A stretch of DNA of 34,443 nucleotides from Cyclobacteriaceae bacterium (GCA_029858965.1 JAOUDZ010000038.1:1-34443); one strand, 5' to 3'. Shown: positions 25,210-34,371, counted from the stretch's first letter. Notes: generated by a model from the sequence alone, not told the origin. Numbers and translations are program-made.

Positions 25210-26076
25210 ATGAAAGGCATTATCCTGGCTGGCGGTTCGGGAACCCGACTTTACCCATTAACATTGGCTGTAAGCAAGCAACTCATGCCATTGTATGACA
25301 AACCCATGATATACTATCCGCTGTCGGTCCTCATGATGGCGGGCATCCGTGAAATACTTATCATATCAACGCCTCAGGACATCCCCATGTTCCAAAAATT
25401 GCTGGGAGATGGAAAGCGATTGGGTTGTTCATTTTCGTATGAAGTTCAGCAGAAACCGGAGGGACTGGCCCAAGCCTTCATTATCGGGGAGAAGTTTGTG
25501 GGAAAAGAAAAAGTGGCATTAATCTTAGGGGATAACATTTTTTATGGATCAGGGATGCAGCAGCTTTTGCAATCCAATAGCGACCCGGACGGAGGAGTCG
25601 TTTTTGCTTATCACGTTCAGGATCCAGAGCGCTATGGCGTGGTGGAATTCGACAAAAACAGAAAAGTTATTTCTATAGAAGAGAAACCGGCAAAGCCAAA
25701 GTCCAACTACGCAGTTCCAGGGCTTTATTTTTATGATAACGAGGTTGTTGCCATTGCGAAGTCCCTGAAGCCAAGCCCCCGCGGAGAACTGGAAATTACA
25801 GATATAAACAACGAATACCTCAAACGCGGCAAGTTGACGGTGGCGAAAGTAAGCCGGGGTACAGCCTGGCTTGACACAGGTACTTTCGATTCATTAATGC
25901 AGGCAGCCAACTTTGTTCAGGTAATAGAGCAAAGACAGGGCTTAAAGATAGGTTGCATCGAGGAAGTGGCCTACCGAATGGGTTTCATCACCAAAATGCA
26001 ATTATTGGACCTGGCCAAGCCGCTGGAAAAAAGTGGCTATGGCGTCTATCTAAAAAATTTACCTGAGTACATTTAA
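25210..26076 (+). CDS. rfbA: Glucose-1-phosphate thymidylyltransferase
   Basis: This enzyme joins dTTP and glucose-1-phosphate to give dTDP-glucose and pyrophosphate; it is feedback-inhibited by dTDP-rhamnose in the family. The 288-residue product shows the nucleotide-binding [20 protein letters not shown] (6-25), [16 protein letters not shown] (32-47), LGDNIFYG (106-113) with metal-binding Asp108, [16 protein letters not shown] near 145-160, [10 protein letters not shown] near 167 and [10 protein letters not shown] near 220. It is the short RmlA type without fusions. It starts at ATG 25210 and ends the plus-strand sugar-nucleotide module; after its stop there are about 200 bases before the rimP promoter. 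Confidence 0.97.
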   Translation: MKGIILAGGSGTRLYPLTLAVSKQLMPLYDKPMIYYPLSVLMMAGIREILIISTPQDIPMFQKLLGDGKRLGCSFSYEVQQKPEGLAQAFIIGEKFVGKEKVALILGDNIFYGSGMQQLLQSNSDPDGGVVFAYHVQDPERYGVVEFDKNRKVISIEEKPAKPKSNYAVPGLYFYDNEVVAIAKSLKPSPRGELEITDINNEYLKRGKLTVAKVSRGTAWLDTGTFDSLMQAANFVQVIEQRQGLKIGCIEEVAYRMGFITKMQLLDLAKPLEKSGYGVYLKNLPEYI

Positions 26077-26299
26077 TGTCAATAATGGCAAAAAAGTCAT
26101 TTTTGGCATCTCCAATGACCAAGAAAGGCTTAGATCCCGGCCAAATTTTATTTTGTATTATACGATAAAGCGAGGCTGGGAAAGGAAGTGAATCAAGGGC
26201 ATTGCTATCCTCAGGAGGTGAAGACTACCCCCTAAAAAGTCCCTGGGCTGCCGGGATTAAGAATTTCCTTATACCCTTTGAGTTAAACCAAAATCTATT
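26077..26299. other. Intergenic region between rfbA and the rimP promoter
   Basis: No ORF or RNA gene was recognised in these bases. A short imperfect stem (about 26092-26112) follows the rfbA stop but has mismatches and no proper T-run, so a terminator for the sugar-nucleotide module is not convincingly seen. Confidence 0.4.
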
Positions 26300-26307
26300 T
26301 ACTTTTG
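26277..26307 (+). promoter_or_regulatory. Promoter of the rimP-nusA-infB operon
   Basis: TACTTTTG at 26300-26307 matches TAnnTTTG, with TTTG at 26277-26280 exactly 19 bases upstream. Transcription would start near 26313, giving a leader of about 60 bases before the rimP ATG. Confidence 0.72.
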
Positions 26308-26331
26308 CGAAAGTTTCTTAGTATTCTTTGG

Positions 26332-26357
26332 AGGGGACCAGTTAGTCCCCTTTTTGT
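26332..26357 (+). terminator. Attenuator-like hairpin in the rimP leader
   Basis: AGGGGAC (26332-26338) and GTCCCCT (26345-26351) form a perfect 7-bp GC-rich stem with a 6-base loop, followed at once by TTTTG TTTG. This has the form of an intrinsic terminator, but it sits between the promoter and the rimP start codon. It may attenuate the operon, possibly through NusA, which is encoded in it. Confidence 0.6.
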
Positions 26358-26373
26358 TTGTGGAAATTTTCAG

Positions 26374-26838
26374 ATGGATATCGCGGAAGAAATCAAGAGA
26401 ATCGCGGAAGAAAAGTTGATTGGACCCAGTCAGTTCATCGTAGATGTTGTTGTTTCTTCCAGGAGGGTGCCTCAAAAAGTGACGATCATTGTTGATGGCG
26501 ACAGTGGTATAAGTATTGAAGATTGTGCAAAAATCAGTCGGGAAGTTTCAAAGGTTTTGGATGATTCTCCACTGCTGGAAGCACATTATATGCTGGAGAT
26601 TTCGACACCTGGGCTGGATCAACCATTGAAGTTAAAGCGCCAATACAAAAAGAATATTGAAAGGAAACTGCGCGTAAAATTTCAGGATAAGATAGTTGAA
26701 GGGAGGCTGCTGAACGTTACGGATGATAGCATCACCCTAGAACAGGAAACAGGAGTGGGTAAAAAGAAAGTGATAAGCCCGGTAGAAATTCAATTTTCAG
26801 AAATCGATAAATCATTTGTGTTAGTTAGTTTCAAATAG
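26374..26838 (+). CDS. rimP: Ribosome maturation factor RimP
   Basis: This 154-residue factor is needed for 30S subunit maturation. From ATG 26374 it begins MDIAEEIKRIAEEKL. It carries the RimP N-domain core VTIIVDGDSGISIEDCAKIS (about 36-55) and LEISTPGLDQPLKLKRQYKK (about 79-98), the family hallmark 'EVSSPGLDRPL' in Bacteroidota form. The C-terminal SH3-like domain starts near RKLRVKF (about 102). An upstream TTG at 26305 lies inside the promoter box and would be untranscribed, so it is rejected as a start. It is the first gene of an operon, with nusA 12 bases downstream, an order conserved in most bacteria. Confidence 0.94.
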   Translation: MDIAEEIKRIAEEKLIGPSQFIVDVVVSSRRVPQKVTIIVDGDSGISIEDCAKISREVSKVLDDSPLLEAHYMLEISTPGLDQPLKLKRQYKKNIERKLRVKFQDKIVEGRLLNVTDDSITLEQETGVGKKKVISPVEIQFSEIDKSFVLVSFK

Positions 26839-26850
26839 ACGTAACCATCC

Positions 26851-28095
26851 ATGGATGCACATGAATTAATTCAGTCGTTCGCTGAATTCGCAAAACAAAA
26901 AAACATAGACCGGCCAACAATGATCCGGATACTGGAAGACGTGTTTCGCAACATGATCAAAAAGAAATTCGGATCTGATGAGAAATTTGATATCATCGTG
27001 AACGCTGATAAAGGCGATTTAGAAATTTACCGCTTTAGGGAAATTGTTGATGATGACTCTGAAGACATTTGGGATTTTGATAAGATTAGCCTATCAGATG
27101 CGCACAAAATTGAGCCAGATTTCGAAGTTGGCGAAGAAGTTTCGGAGCAGATTTTCATTGACGATTTCGGCCGAAGGGCTGTAACCACTGCGCGTCAGAC
27201 TTTGATTCAGAAAGTTAAGGATCTGGAGAAGGATATTCTTTTTCAGAAATATAAGGATTTGGTTGGCGAGATTATCACGGGCGAAGTATACCAGGTTCTC
27301 AGCAGGGAAGTGCTTCTTACTGATGCCGAAGGCAATGAGGTCGCTATCCCACGGAATGAGCAAATTCCAAAGGATCGTTACCGCAAGGGTGAAAATGTGC
27401 GAGCCATTGTAGACAGGGTGGAGATGGTTAATGGGAATCCGAAAATAATTCTTTCCAGAACCTCACCCGTTTTCCTGGAAAGACTTTTTGAGCAAGAAGT
27501 ACCTGAGGTATATGATGGGTTGATTACGATTAAGAAAGTTGTCAGGGAACCCGGGGAACGTGCCAAAGTTGCTGTTGAGTCTTATGATGATCGCATTGAC
27601 CCTGTTGGCGCTTGCGTTGGCATGAAGGGATCGAGAATTCATGCCATAGTCCGCGAGTTACAGAACGAGAATATTGATGTAATCAATTATACAGAAAATC
27701 TTGAATTGTACATCCAACGGGCACTTAGCCCTGCTAAAATTGTCTCAATCAAAGTTGATAAGGACAACGGACGAGTTTCCGTTTACTTAAAGCCGGACCA
27801 AGTATCACTTGCCATCGGCAAAGGAGGCTTAAACATAAAATTGGCAAGCCGATTAGTTGATTATGAAATTGATGTATTCCGTGAACTGGCTGATGGTCAG
27901 TCTGAGGAGGATGTGGACCTGGGCGAATTTAGTGATGAGATTGAAGGCTGGGTTATCGACGAATTAAACAGGATCGGACTGGATACGGCAAAGAGTGTTT
28001 TAGCCTTGTCAAAAGAAGAATTGGGAAGGAGAACGGATTTAGAGGAAGAAACAGTTGAAGGTGTACTGAATATTCTAAGGAAGGAATTTGAATAA
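26851..28095 (+). CDS. nusA: Transcription termination/antitermination factor NusA
   Basis: The 414-residue protein binds RNA polymerase and influences pausing, termination and antitermination. The N-terminal RNAP-binding domain (about 1-125) contains FGSDEKFDIIVNADKGDLEI. The S1 domain lies at about 130-200 (GEIITGEVYQVLSREVLLTD). The KH1 domain shows GACVGMKGSRIHAIVREL (about 251-268) and KH2 shows LAIGKGGLNIKLASRLV (about 322-338). The C-terminal part is short, with a single helix-hairpin-helix-like region (DTAKSVLALSKEELGRRTDL), lacking the two AR repeats of the E. coli protein, as usual in Bacteroidota. It lies between rimP and infB, with 136 bases before the infB ATG. Because NusA acts on termination, the hairpin in the operon leader may be a point of autoregulation. 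Confidence 0.96.
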   Translation: MDAHELIQSFAEFAKQKNIDRPTMIRILEDVFRNMIKKKFGSDEKFDIIVNADKGDLEIYRFREIVDDDSEDIWDFDKISLSDAHKIEPDFEVGEEVSEQIFIDDFGRRAVTTARQTLIQKVKDLEKDILFQKYKDLVGEIITGEVYQVLSREVLLTDAEGNEVAIPRNEQIPKDRYRKGENVRAIVDRVEMVNGNPKIILSRTSPVFLERLFEQEVPEVYDGLITIKKVVREPGERAKVAVESYDDRIDPVGACVGMKGSRIHAIVRELQNENIDVINYTENLELYIQRALSPAKIVSIKVDKDNGRVSVYLKPDQVSLAIGKGGLNIKLASRLVDYEIDVFRELADGQSEEDVDLGEFSDEIEGWVIDELNRIGLDTAKSVLALSKEELGRRTDLEEETVEGVLNILRKEFE

Positions 28096-28231
28096 TAGTT
28101 GGGGATCAATACTAGTAAAAGGGTTTTGGAGGTGCTTGGATTAACTGAAAAAACGGAATTGGAACAACCTTACTTATTAGCGACAACGGGTATTAGGTTT
28201 TAAAGTGTATAAAAAACAGGCATATTTGAGT

Positions 28232-30991
28232 ATGGCAGAAGAAAAATTGATCAGGTTGAGTCAGGCAGCGAGGAAGCTTAATGTTGGCCACAATACCATT
28301 TTGGACTTTCTTGCTGATAAAGGCTTTGAGGTTGAAAATAACCCCAACGCTAAGCTTTCGCCTGAGCAATTCGCACTTTTGTCTAAAGAGTTTGCCTCTT
28401 CAGCAACTGAAAAACTTGAAGCTTCAGGTCTCTCTATTGGCGTGAAACATTCTGAGGATATAGTCATTGAGAGTGAAAATGATGTTGTTAAGAAACGATC
28501 TGACGAAGAAGAGAGTAATATCATGATCAAGAATCTTGGTTCCAAAGATCTGATTGCGAAAGAGGAACCAAGACCTGAAAAGATTGAACCTGAAAAGAAA
28601 AAGCTTGGCGGTATAAAAGTTGTCGGCAAGATTGAGTTGAAGAAGAAAACGACTCCGGCAAAAGTAAAAAAAGGGGCAAAGGAGTCGGTTGCTGAAACTG
28701 AAACCGAACCTTCGGCAGCGGCAAAGGAGGAACCCGTCATTATAAAAGAGCCGGCAAAGCATGATGAGCCTCCGGTAACAAAGGAGGAGCCTTTACAAGT
28801 TGAAGAGAAGTTGCAGGACCAGGAATTAATCAAAGGAAGAGCAGACAAATTACAAGGGTTAAAAGTGCTGGATCGCATTCAGCTTCCGGAGAAAAAGAAA
28901 GACGCTCCGGTGGCCTCATCCGACGCGCAGAAAGATAACAAGGGCAAGCGTCCTCGAAAACGCATTCCATCGGAAGGTCAAGATACTCAGCAGACACAGC
29001 AGGGTGGTGCGCCAAGGGTGCCAAGGACTGGCCAGCCACAGCGTGGCAGAGCTGGACAACAACAGCGCGTACAAAAAGCTGAACCTACCGAGAAGGAAAT
29101 CCAAGATCAGATAAAGGCGACGTTGGCCAAGTTGAGTGGAGGAGGGACCAAGAAGGGTTCGGGAGCCAAATACAGAAGGGAAAAACGTCAAGCTAATTCT
29201 GACGCACAGGAACAACAATTAATTCAGGAACAGGAAGCTTCAAAGACACTCAAAGTCACTGAATTTATCTCCGCCAACGATTTGGCTTCCATGATGAATG
29301 TCTCAGTAAACGACGTAATCTCCACGTGTCTGAGTCTTGGAATGTTCGTTTCTATCAATCAACGATTGGACGCAGAAGCTATTACTGTAATTACCGATGA
29401 GTTTGGATATGCTGTACAGTTTACTTCAGCAGAAGAAGAACTCGAAATGGAGGAAGACATTGACAAAGAAGAAGACTTGGTGCCTCGTGCACCTATTGTT
29501 ACCATTATGGGTCACGTTGACCACGGAAAAACTTCGTTGCTTGATTATATTCGAAATACGAAAGTTACAGCTTCGGAAGCCGGGGGAATAACCCAACACG
29601 TCGGTGCCTACGATGTTACCACAAAGAGCGGCAATAAAATTGCATTTCTTGACACGCCCGGACATGAGGCCTTTACAGCGATGCGGGCGCGTGGGGCTAA
29701 ACTGACCGATATTGCCATTATTGTTGTGGCGGCGGATGATGATGTTATGCCGCAAACAAAAGAGGCTATTAATCATGCTCAGGTTGCCGGGGTCCCAATT
29801 GTAATTGCCATAAATAAGGTGGACAAACCATCGGCAAATCCCGAAAAAATCCGGGAATCGCTTTCCAAAATAAATATACTGGTTGAAGAGTGGGGAGGGA
29901 AATATCAGAGCCAGGAAATTTCCGCAAAATCTGGCGTTGGGATAGAGGCCCTATTGGAGAAAGTACTGTTGGAAGCAGAATTGCTGAACCTTAAAGCAAA
30001 CCCAGATCGCTATGCTACCGGCTCTATCATCGAGGCATCACTTGACAAAGGCCGAGGTTATGTGTCCACATTGATGGTTCAAACAGGGACATTGCACGTT
30101 GGTGATGTCTTGTTGGCAGGAGCCAACTATGGAAGGGTAAAAGCGATGTTTGATGACACCGGGAAGAAAGTATTGGTGGCAGGGCCGTCTACACCTGTCG
30201 TTGTTCTTGGTCTTGATGGTGCTCCACAGGCGGGGGAAAAAGTTACGGTACTCGAAACAGATCGCGAAGCACGTGATATTGCTACCAAACGAGGTCAAAT
30301 TATGCGTGAACAAAGTATCCGTACGCGCAAACACATAACACTTGATGAAATAGGCAGACGATTGGCCATCGGTAATTTTAAAGAATTAAATGTAATTGTG
30401 AAGGGCGATGTTGATGGCTCAGTAGAAGCTCTTACCGACTCCTTATTAAAACTTTCAACCCAGGAAATCCAGGTAGCCATTATTCATAAAGGTGTTGGTC
30501 AGATTTCCGAATCTGATGTGTTGCTTGCATCCGCATCAGATGCCATTATTCTGGGGTTCCAGGTTCGGCCTTCGGTGGCTGCGAGACGCGTTGCGGAAAA
30601 TGAAGAAATTGAAATCCGGTTGTATTCGATAATCTACGACGCTATTAATGATGTCAGGGCCGCTATGGAGGGGATGCTTGCACCAGAGACAGAAGAGGTG
30701 ATAGTTGGGAATGCAGAGGTGCGCGAGGTTTTCAAAATATCGAAGATCGGTACCATAGCAGGTTGTATGGTGACGGATGGATCTGTTAAGCGTAATAATC
30801 CGATTCGGATCATTCGTGATGGAATTGTAGTCTATGCCGGGAAACTTGGTTCGCTGAAACGTCATAAGGATGATTCGAGTGAGGTGAAAACTGGCTTTGA
30901 TTGTGGTATTGGTGTTGATGGCTTCAACGATATGCAAGTAGGTGACGTAATAGAAAGCTACGAACAGCGCGAAGTAAAAAGAACACTGTAA
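28232..30991 (+). CDS. infB: Translation initiation factor IF-2
   Basis: This GTPase brings fMet-tRNA to the 30S subunit and promotes subunit joining. From ATG 28232 it is 919 residues. The N-terminal IF2_N domain is clear ([20 protein letters not shown]). A long charged, Lys/Glu/Pro-rich linker follows (about 70-340, with a Gln/Arg-rich stretch near residues 245-285), then a second IF2_N domain near 345-395 ([17 protein letters not shown]). The G domain starts near 420: G1 GHVDHGKTS (427-435), G3 DTPGHEAF, G4 NKVDKP and G5 SAKSGVG. Domains II-IV follow to the C-terminus at [12 protein letters not shown] longer frame starts at GTG 28205, but family N-termini support ATG 28232. A strong terminator follows the stop codon. 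Confidence 0.96.
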   Translation: MAEEKLIRLSQAARKLNVGHNTILDFLADKGFEVENNPNAKLSPEQFALLSKEFASSATEKLEASGLSIGVKHSEDIVIESENDVVKKRSDEEESNIMIKNLGSKDLIAKEEPRPEKIEPEKKKLGGIKVVGKIELKKKTTPAKVKKGAKESVAETETEPSAAAKEEPVIIKEPAKHDEPPVTKEEPLQVEEKLQDQELIKGRADKLQGLKVLDRIQLPEKKKDAPVASSDAQKDNKGKRPRKRIPSEGQDTQQTQQGGAPRVPRTGQPQRGRAGQQQRVQKAEPTEKEIQDQIKATLAKLSGGGTKKGSGAKYRREKRQANSDAQEQQLIQEQEASKTLKVTEFISANDLASMMNVSVNDVISTCLSLGMFVSINQRLDAEAITVITDEFGYAVQFTSAEEELEMEEDIDKEEDLVPRAPIVTIMGHVDHGKTSLLDYIRNTKVTASEAGGITQHVGAYDVTTKSGNKIAFLDTPGHEAFTAMRARGAKLTDIAIIVVAADDDVMPQTKEAINHAQVAGVPIVIAINKVDKPSANPEKIRESLSKINILVEEWGGKYQSQEISAKSGVGIEALLEKVLLEAELLNLKANPDRYATGSIIEASLDKGRGYVSTLMVQTGTLHVGDVLLAGANYGRVKAMFDDTGKKVLVAGPSTPVVVLGLDGAPQAGEKVTVLETDREARDIATKRGQIMREQSIRTRKHITLDEIGRRLAIGNFKELNVIVKGDVDGSVEALTDSLLKLSTQEIQVAIIHKGVGQISESDVLLASASDAIILGFQVRPSVAARRVAENEEIEIRLYSIIYDAINDVRAAMEGMLAPETEEVIVGNAEVREVFKISKIGTIAGCMVTDGSVKRNNPIRIIRDGIVVYAGKLGSLKRHKDDSSEVKTGFDCGIGVDGFNDMQVGDVIESYEQREVKRTL

Positions 30992-31009
30992 GGAACACAT
31001 CATCATGAG

Positions 31010-31042
31010 AAAACCCCGATCAATTTTGATCGGGGTTTTTTG
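31010..31042 (+). terminator. Rho-independent terminator of the rimP-nusA-infB operon
   Basis: AAAACCCCGATCA (31010-31022) pairs perfectly with TGATCGGGGTTTT (31027-31039) around an ATTT loop and continues into a T-run, 19 bases after the infB stop. The A-run on the 5' side means it could act in both directions. Confidence 0.92.
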
Positions 31043-31206
31043 TTGTTTCTTTTTTACACTTTTTGTTGAAGTGAAAGTCTAGCGTCCGTTCAGGAAAATT
31101 CTGGCGCTGAGCGCGGCAGGATCACAGGTTACTTGGAATTTTCAGTACCCAGTTACCTGCAGGGATTTTCAACAAACATTAAGTCTGAAAACGCAGAAAT
31201 TGCATG

Positions 31207-31237
31207 AAAAAAAAGCCTTGCCGCCGTGGCAAGGCTT
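31207..31237 (-). terminator. Rho-independent terminator of lemA
   Basis: AAGCCTTGCC (31213-31222) pairs with GGCAAGGCTT (31228-31237) around a 5-base loop. On the minus strand the plus-strand A-run (31207-31214) gives a U-run after the stem. It lies 40-70 bases after the lemA stop. A weaker stem (CTCTG/CAGAG, about 31240-31257) lies between. Confidence 0.85.
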
Positions 31238-31276
31238 GTCTCTGAGTGCAAGCAGAGAGTGATTATTCAGTATTCT

Positions 31277-31855
31277 TTAGAACTTAACTTCGGGAGCGTT
31301 TTCTGCCCCTTGCGATGCTGCAAATCCTTGCCTTGCACTAAAATCTTCCCCACCGCCGAACCAGTTCAATGCAATTTTCTTGAAAAACCCACGAACATAG
31401 GTGTTATATCCCTGAATGGATTCGTTATAGCGCTGACGCGCAACATTTATCCTGTTTTCAGTACCCTCCAACTGTGATTGCAGATCTTGAAAATTCTCTG
31501 TCGACCTGATCTGAGGGTAAGCTTCAAACGCCAGGTTGATTGCAGTATTGATTTGGCGTCCTGCAATTTCCAAATCTTCCGGTGTCTTTGCATTTACGAT
31601 TCCGGCACGGGCTTGCGTAACCTGAACCAATATCGATTTTTCATTTTCTGCAGCACCCTTTACAGTAGCAACAAGATTGGGGACAAGGTCTGCCCTTCGT
31701 TGATAGGTTGCCTGAACATCAGCCCATTGGGCATTTACACCTTCCTGTAATCCTACCGCATTGTCGTACACGCCGGTACCCCAGGAAATGAAGCCAAAAA
31801 CAAATACTACAATAACCCCAATTATTATTAGGGTTGTTATTAATCCTTTGCTCAT
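31277..31855 (-). CDS. lemA: LemA family protein
   Basis: The 192-residue protein has one N-terminal membrane helix (LITTLIIIGVIVVFVFGFIS, about 5-24) and a helical domain facing the periplasm or cytoplasm. LemA signatures are present: YDNAVGLQEGVNAQWADVQ (about 30-48), TYQRRADLVPNLVATVKGA (about 50-68), ENFQDLQSQLEGTENRINVA (about 120-139) and RQRYNESIQGYNTYVRGFF (about 140-158). The role of LemA proteins is not well defined; they are membrane-anchored and widespread. LemA genes often sit with TPM-domain genes (YgcG type), but none is next to this copy. The gene starts at ATG 31855 and ends with a terminator, so it appears to be monocistronic, 61 bases downstream of prfA on the same strand. 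Confidence 0.93.
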   Translation of the reverse strand: MSKGLITTLIIIGVIVVFVFGFISWGTGVYDNAVGLQEGVNAQWADVQATYQRRADLVPNLVATVKGAAENEKSILVQVTQARAGIVNAKTPEDLEIAGRQINTAINLAFEAYPQIRSTENFQDLQSQLEGTENRINVARQRYNESIQGYNTYVRGFFKKIALNWFGGGEDFSARQGFAASQGAENAPEVKF

Positions 31856-31916
31856 ACTGTTTTTTAAAAGTGAAACGAAATTAACTAAAATGATTTAAAA
31901 TATTATATCGTTGGAT

Positions 31917-32990
31917 TTATTGTGCTGCCCCTTCCATCATTCTTTCTGCACTGTCAGCGATTCGAAGTTGCTCAACAAAACCATCAAGATCGCCATTCAT
32001 TACTGCCGGTAGATTATGCTGGGTGTAACCGATGCGATGATCGGTGACCCGGCTTTGTGGATAATTATAAGTTCTTATTTTTTCAGAGCGGTCACCGGTA
32101 CGGACAATCGATTTGCGTGTGGCGCCAACTTCTGACTGCTGCTTTTCCAGCTCCATTTCATAAAGCTTTGTCTTCAACATATGCAATGCGCGCTCACGAT
32201 TGGCGTGCTGCGATCGCTCTACCTGGCATGTGATCACAATTCCCGTAGGTTTGTGCGTCAGTTGTACCTTCGTTTCCACTTTGTTAACATTCTGTCCCCC
32301 TGCACCACTTGATCGGGCTGTTTGATACTCCAGATCCGCTGGATTAATTTCTATTGAAACATCTTCCACTTCTGGCATGACCACAACAGAAGCGGCAGAA
32401 GTATGGACCCGGCCCATTTGCTCGGTGGCGGGCACCCGCTGTACGCGGTGAACGCCAGACTCAAATTTTAACAATCCATACACAGTATCACCACTTACAC
32501 TGCAAATTACTTCTTTGTAGCCACCAGCGGTCCCTTCAGTGACGTCCAGAATAGTCATCTTCAGCCCCCGTCGTTCGCAAAAACGCTGGTACATCCGCCA
32601 TAGATCACCTGCAAAAATTGCCGCTTCATCCCCGCCTGTTCCAGCCCGGATTTCCAGCAGAACGTTCTTGTCGTCATTGGGATCCTTGGGAATAAGAAGC
32701 GCCTTTATTTCCGATTCAACCTTTTCAATTCTTGGTTCAAGCTCATCTATTTCTAGTTTGGCCATTTCGCGCAGGTCTTCATCCTTCTCTTTCTGTAATA
32801 CCTCCTTGGCTTGCTGTAAATGGTTGCGTGCGTCTTTGAGTCGATTGTATTTGGTGACGATTTTTTCCAGGTCCCTGTACTCTTTGCTGAGCTGAGAATA
32901 TTTCTTCATATCCTTCATAGTCTCTGGTTGCGCCAGGAGTTGCCCCAGTTCTTCAAAACGCAACTTTATTTCTTCCAGTTTCTCGGTCAT
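31917..32990 (-). CDS. prfA: Peptide chain release factor 1
   Basis: This 357-residue class-I release factor recognises UAA and UAG and triggers peptide release. The N-terminal coiled-coil domain (about 1-100) is followed by [20 protein letters not shown] (115-134). The codon-recognition PxT motif is P187-A188-T189 in [14 protein letters not shown]. The catalytic GGQ lies at 231-233 in [14 protein letters not shown], whose glutamine is normally N5-methylated by PrmC. PxT (not SPF) identifies it as RF1 and not RF2, and there is no programmed frameshift as in prfB. The start is ATG 32990, with a TAnnTTTG box (33007-33014) just upstream giving a very short leader. Confidence 0.96.
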   Translation of the reverse strand: MTEKLEEIKLRFEELGQLLAQPETMKDMKKYSQLSKEYRDLEKIVTKYNRLKDARNHLQQAKEVLQKEKDEDLREMAKLEIDELEPRIEKVESEIKALLIPKDPNDDKNVLLEIRAGTGGDEAAIFAGDLWRMYQRFCERRGLKMTILDVTEGTAGGYKEVICSVSGDTVYGLLKFESGVHRVQRVPATEQMGRVHTSAASVVVMPEVEDVSIEINPADLEYQTARSSGAGGQNVNKVETKVQLTHKPTGIVITCQVERSQHANRERALHMLKTKLYEMELEKQQSEVGATRKSIVRTGDRSEKIRTYNYPQSRVTDHRIGYTQHNLPAVMNGDLDGFVEQLRIADSAERMMEGAAQ

Positions 32991-33006
32991 ATCGAATTAT
33001 CAACGA

Positions 33007-33014
33007 CAAAGTTA
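33007..33014 (-). promoter_or_regulatory. Candidate -7 promoter box of prfA
   Basis: Minus-strand TAACTTTG (plus CAAAGTTA) is a full TAnnTTTG match 16 bases ahead of the prfA ATG. No good TTTG was seen at the expected -33 distance, so the call rests on the -7 box alone. Confidence 0.45.
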
Positions 33015-33100
33015 ACAAAAAGTCGATTGCACCTTGCTCACGAGGAGGCAAGTTTGTTCAGTTGTATCGCCGGGTAAGCATAGTTTTAATTCTTTATGTC

Positions 33101-33131
33101 TTGTTATTTGGTGCTGATGGTTTCAACTTTG
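33101..33131 (+). promoter_or_regulatory. Candidate promoter of the lipoprotein gene
   Basis: CAACTTTG (33124-33131) matches TAnnTTTG except for the first base. TTG at 33101-33103 lies 20 bases upstream. The predicted start of transcription nearly coincides with ATG 33136, so a leaderless mRNA would result if this is used. Confidence 0.35.
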
Positions 33132-33135
33132 TCCT

Positions 33136-33639
33136 ATGAAAAAACTGGTAATAATCATATGTTCAATTGCCATGGGTTGCGGTGGTTCGCTATCGGATGA
33201 GCAGCGCAAAAGGTTACACGAGGGGATGGATCAGCAGCAGATTGTGAGGTTAAGCGATTCAGAAATCGTAACGGCTTCGCTGGAACAGGGGAGAATTGTT
33301 TTCGCGGCGCTGGATCAGGTGAAGTTTAACCCAGCTAAAGTAGATTCAATAGCCGCAAGGTATCATGTAAGGTTGCGCTGGATTGTGCCGGGATCGGCGG
33401 ATGCTTTGGAAATCGAAAATCAATTGATAGAAGCTTATGTGATAGGCGCGGAAACCGGATCTACCCAGGACAATATTCAGAAGCTTCGAACATTGCCACA
33501 GGCGGATGAATACGATTCCCTGCTTTACTCCCGGCCTCTGGTGAAGCCAATAGCCGACGGGGCCATTAATGTTGAAGGCGTTTGGAATGTCTATATCGCC
33601 AAGAAAGACATTATCCTTTCAGTGGCCAAAAGGAAATAA
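33136..33639 (+). CDS. Putative lipoprotein, possibly Tll0287-like fold without heme motif
   Basis: The 167-residue product has a short N-terminal hydrophobic signal (LVIIICSIAMGC) with a plausible lipidated Cys15 followed by GGS. The mature part is mostly helical and charged, with EQGRIVFAALDQ (about 50-61), KVDSIAARYHVRLRWIVPG (about 68-86) and ENQLIEAYVIGAETG (about 94-108). It ends with LLYSRPLV...GVWNVYIAKKDIIL (about 134-162). The succession of a 'YSRPLV' phrase and a final 'GVW.VYI.K..I' strand recalls the Tll0287/DUF3365-like sensor fold, but there is no CxxCH heme site. That resemblance is from memory and weak; the safe description is a lipoprotein of unknown function. It converges with tag, the two stops being 5 bases apart. 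It could be anchored at either the inner or outer membrane. Confidence 0.7.
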   Translation: MKKLVIIICSIAMGCGGSLSDEQRKRLHEGMDQQQIVRLSDSEIVTASLEQGRIVFAALDQVKFNPAKVDSIAARYHVRLRWIVPGSADALEIENQLIEAYVIGAETGSTQDNIQKLRTLPQADEYDSLLYSRPLVKPIADGAINVEGVWNVYIAKKDIILSVAKRK

Positions 33640-33644
33640 GTTTC

Positions 33645-34223
33645 TTAGGAGGAAACAAGCTTGTGCCGCCAACAGGTTACCAGGTGATCGTTTACCAAGC
33701 CGCACGCCTGCATGTGTGCATAGATCACCGTGCTTCCAGCAAATTTAAAACCACGTTTAATAAGGTCTTTACTCAGTATATCTGACTCCCTGCTTGTAGC
33801 AGGAAGATCCTTCAAAGTTTTCCGCTTGTTTATGATAGGTTTTCCGTTGACAAATCCCCAGATGTATCGATCGAATTGCCCAAACTCTTGTTGCACTTTT
33901 AGAAAACACCTGGCATTGTTAACAGCAGCTTTTACTTTTAATCTGTTGCGGATAATTCCTGGATCCTGCAGAATTTTTTCGATTCTGGTTTCCGAAAAAC
34001 GTGCCACTTTCTGAGGGTCGAAATCAGCAAATGCTTTGCGGTAGCCTTCACGCTTCTTTAGAATAGTAGCCCAGCTAAGCCCGGCTTGGGCACCTTCCAG
34101 GATAAGGAACTCAAAATGGATATTGTCATCGTGTACGGGTACCCCCCACTCATCATCATGGTACCTTACGTACTGCTCAAACTTCAGGCACCAGCCGCAG
34201 CGGATTTTTTCTTTTGGTGGCAT
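33645..34223 (-). CDS. tag: DNA-3-methyladenine glycosylase I
   Basis: This enzyme excises 3-methyladenine from alkylated DNA, starting base-excision repair. From ATG 34223 it has 192 residues, the normal family length. Landmarks are IRCGWCLKFEQYVRYHDDEW (about 7-26), with the zinc Cys9 and a His in YHDDEW. FEFLILEGAQAGLSWATILK (about 36-55) includes the active-site Glu of LEGAQAGLSW. GFKFAGSTVIYAHMQACGLV, then NDHLVTC (about 160-186), supplies the remaining zinc His and Cys. The open frame runs upstream to 34385, but those residues do not match the family, so ATG 34223 is chosen. It stands alone, convergent with the lipoprotein gene and divergent from the secreted-protein gene at the right edge. 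Confidence 0.94.
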   Translation of the reverse strand: MPPKEKIRCGWCLKFEQYVRYHDDEWGVPVHDDNIHFEFLILEGAQAGLSWATILKKREGYRKAFADFDPQKVARFSETRIEKILQDPGIIRNRLKVKAAVNNARCFLKVQQEFGQFDRYIWGFVNGKPIINKRKTLKDLPATSRESDILSKDLIKRGFKFAGSTVIYAHMQACGLVNDHLVTCWRHKLVSS

Positions 34224-34371
34224 AGGTGAGTTGATTTTGACAATTATCTGGTTACCAGAAAACGCATCGTGTCTATTTTTGCCAGTCAAATCTATTAAAT
34301 TGCTGTTAATATTGATGAGCCTTTTTTTGGGGCTCAACTTGTTTTTCGATTGATCCAAAAATCCCATAAGC
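34224..34371. promoter_or_regulatory. Divergent promoter region between tag and the right-edge gene
   Basis: A TAnnTTTG box occurs on each strand: plus TATTTTTG at 34274-34281 and minus TAGATTTG (plus CAAATCTA, 34287-34294). Neither has a good -33 element. A stem TGAGCC/GGCTCA (about 34316-34336) lies in the leader of the plus-strand gene. Confidence 0.35.

Noticed and set aside
26305-26373. Longer rimP starting at TTG 26305
   Set aside because: The TTG is part of the TACTTTTG promoter box and the extra residues span the leader hairpin; ATG 26374 fits the family.
28205-28231. GTG start for infB at 28205
   Set aside because: The nine extra residues are not typical of IF-2, whereas [19 protein letters not shown] from ATG 28232 is the usual N-terminus.
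28261-28878. 205-codon minus-strand open frame opposite infB
   Set aside because: It arises opposite the Lys/Glu-rich IF-2 linker, giving a low-complexity Ser/Phe-rich product typical of a shadow frame.
31120-31165. Inverted repeat CAGGTTACT...AGTTACCTG between infB and lemA
   Set aside because: It contains a mismatch in the arm and lies outside the two clear terminators with no evident role.
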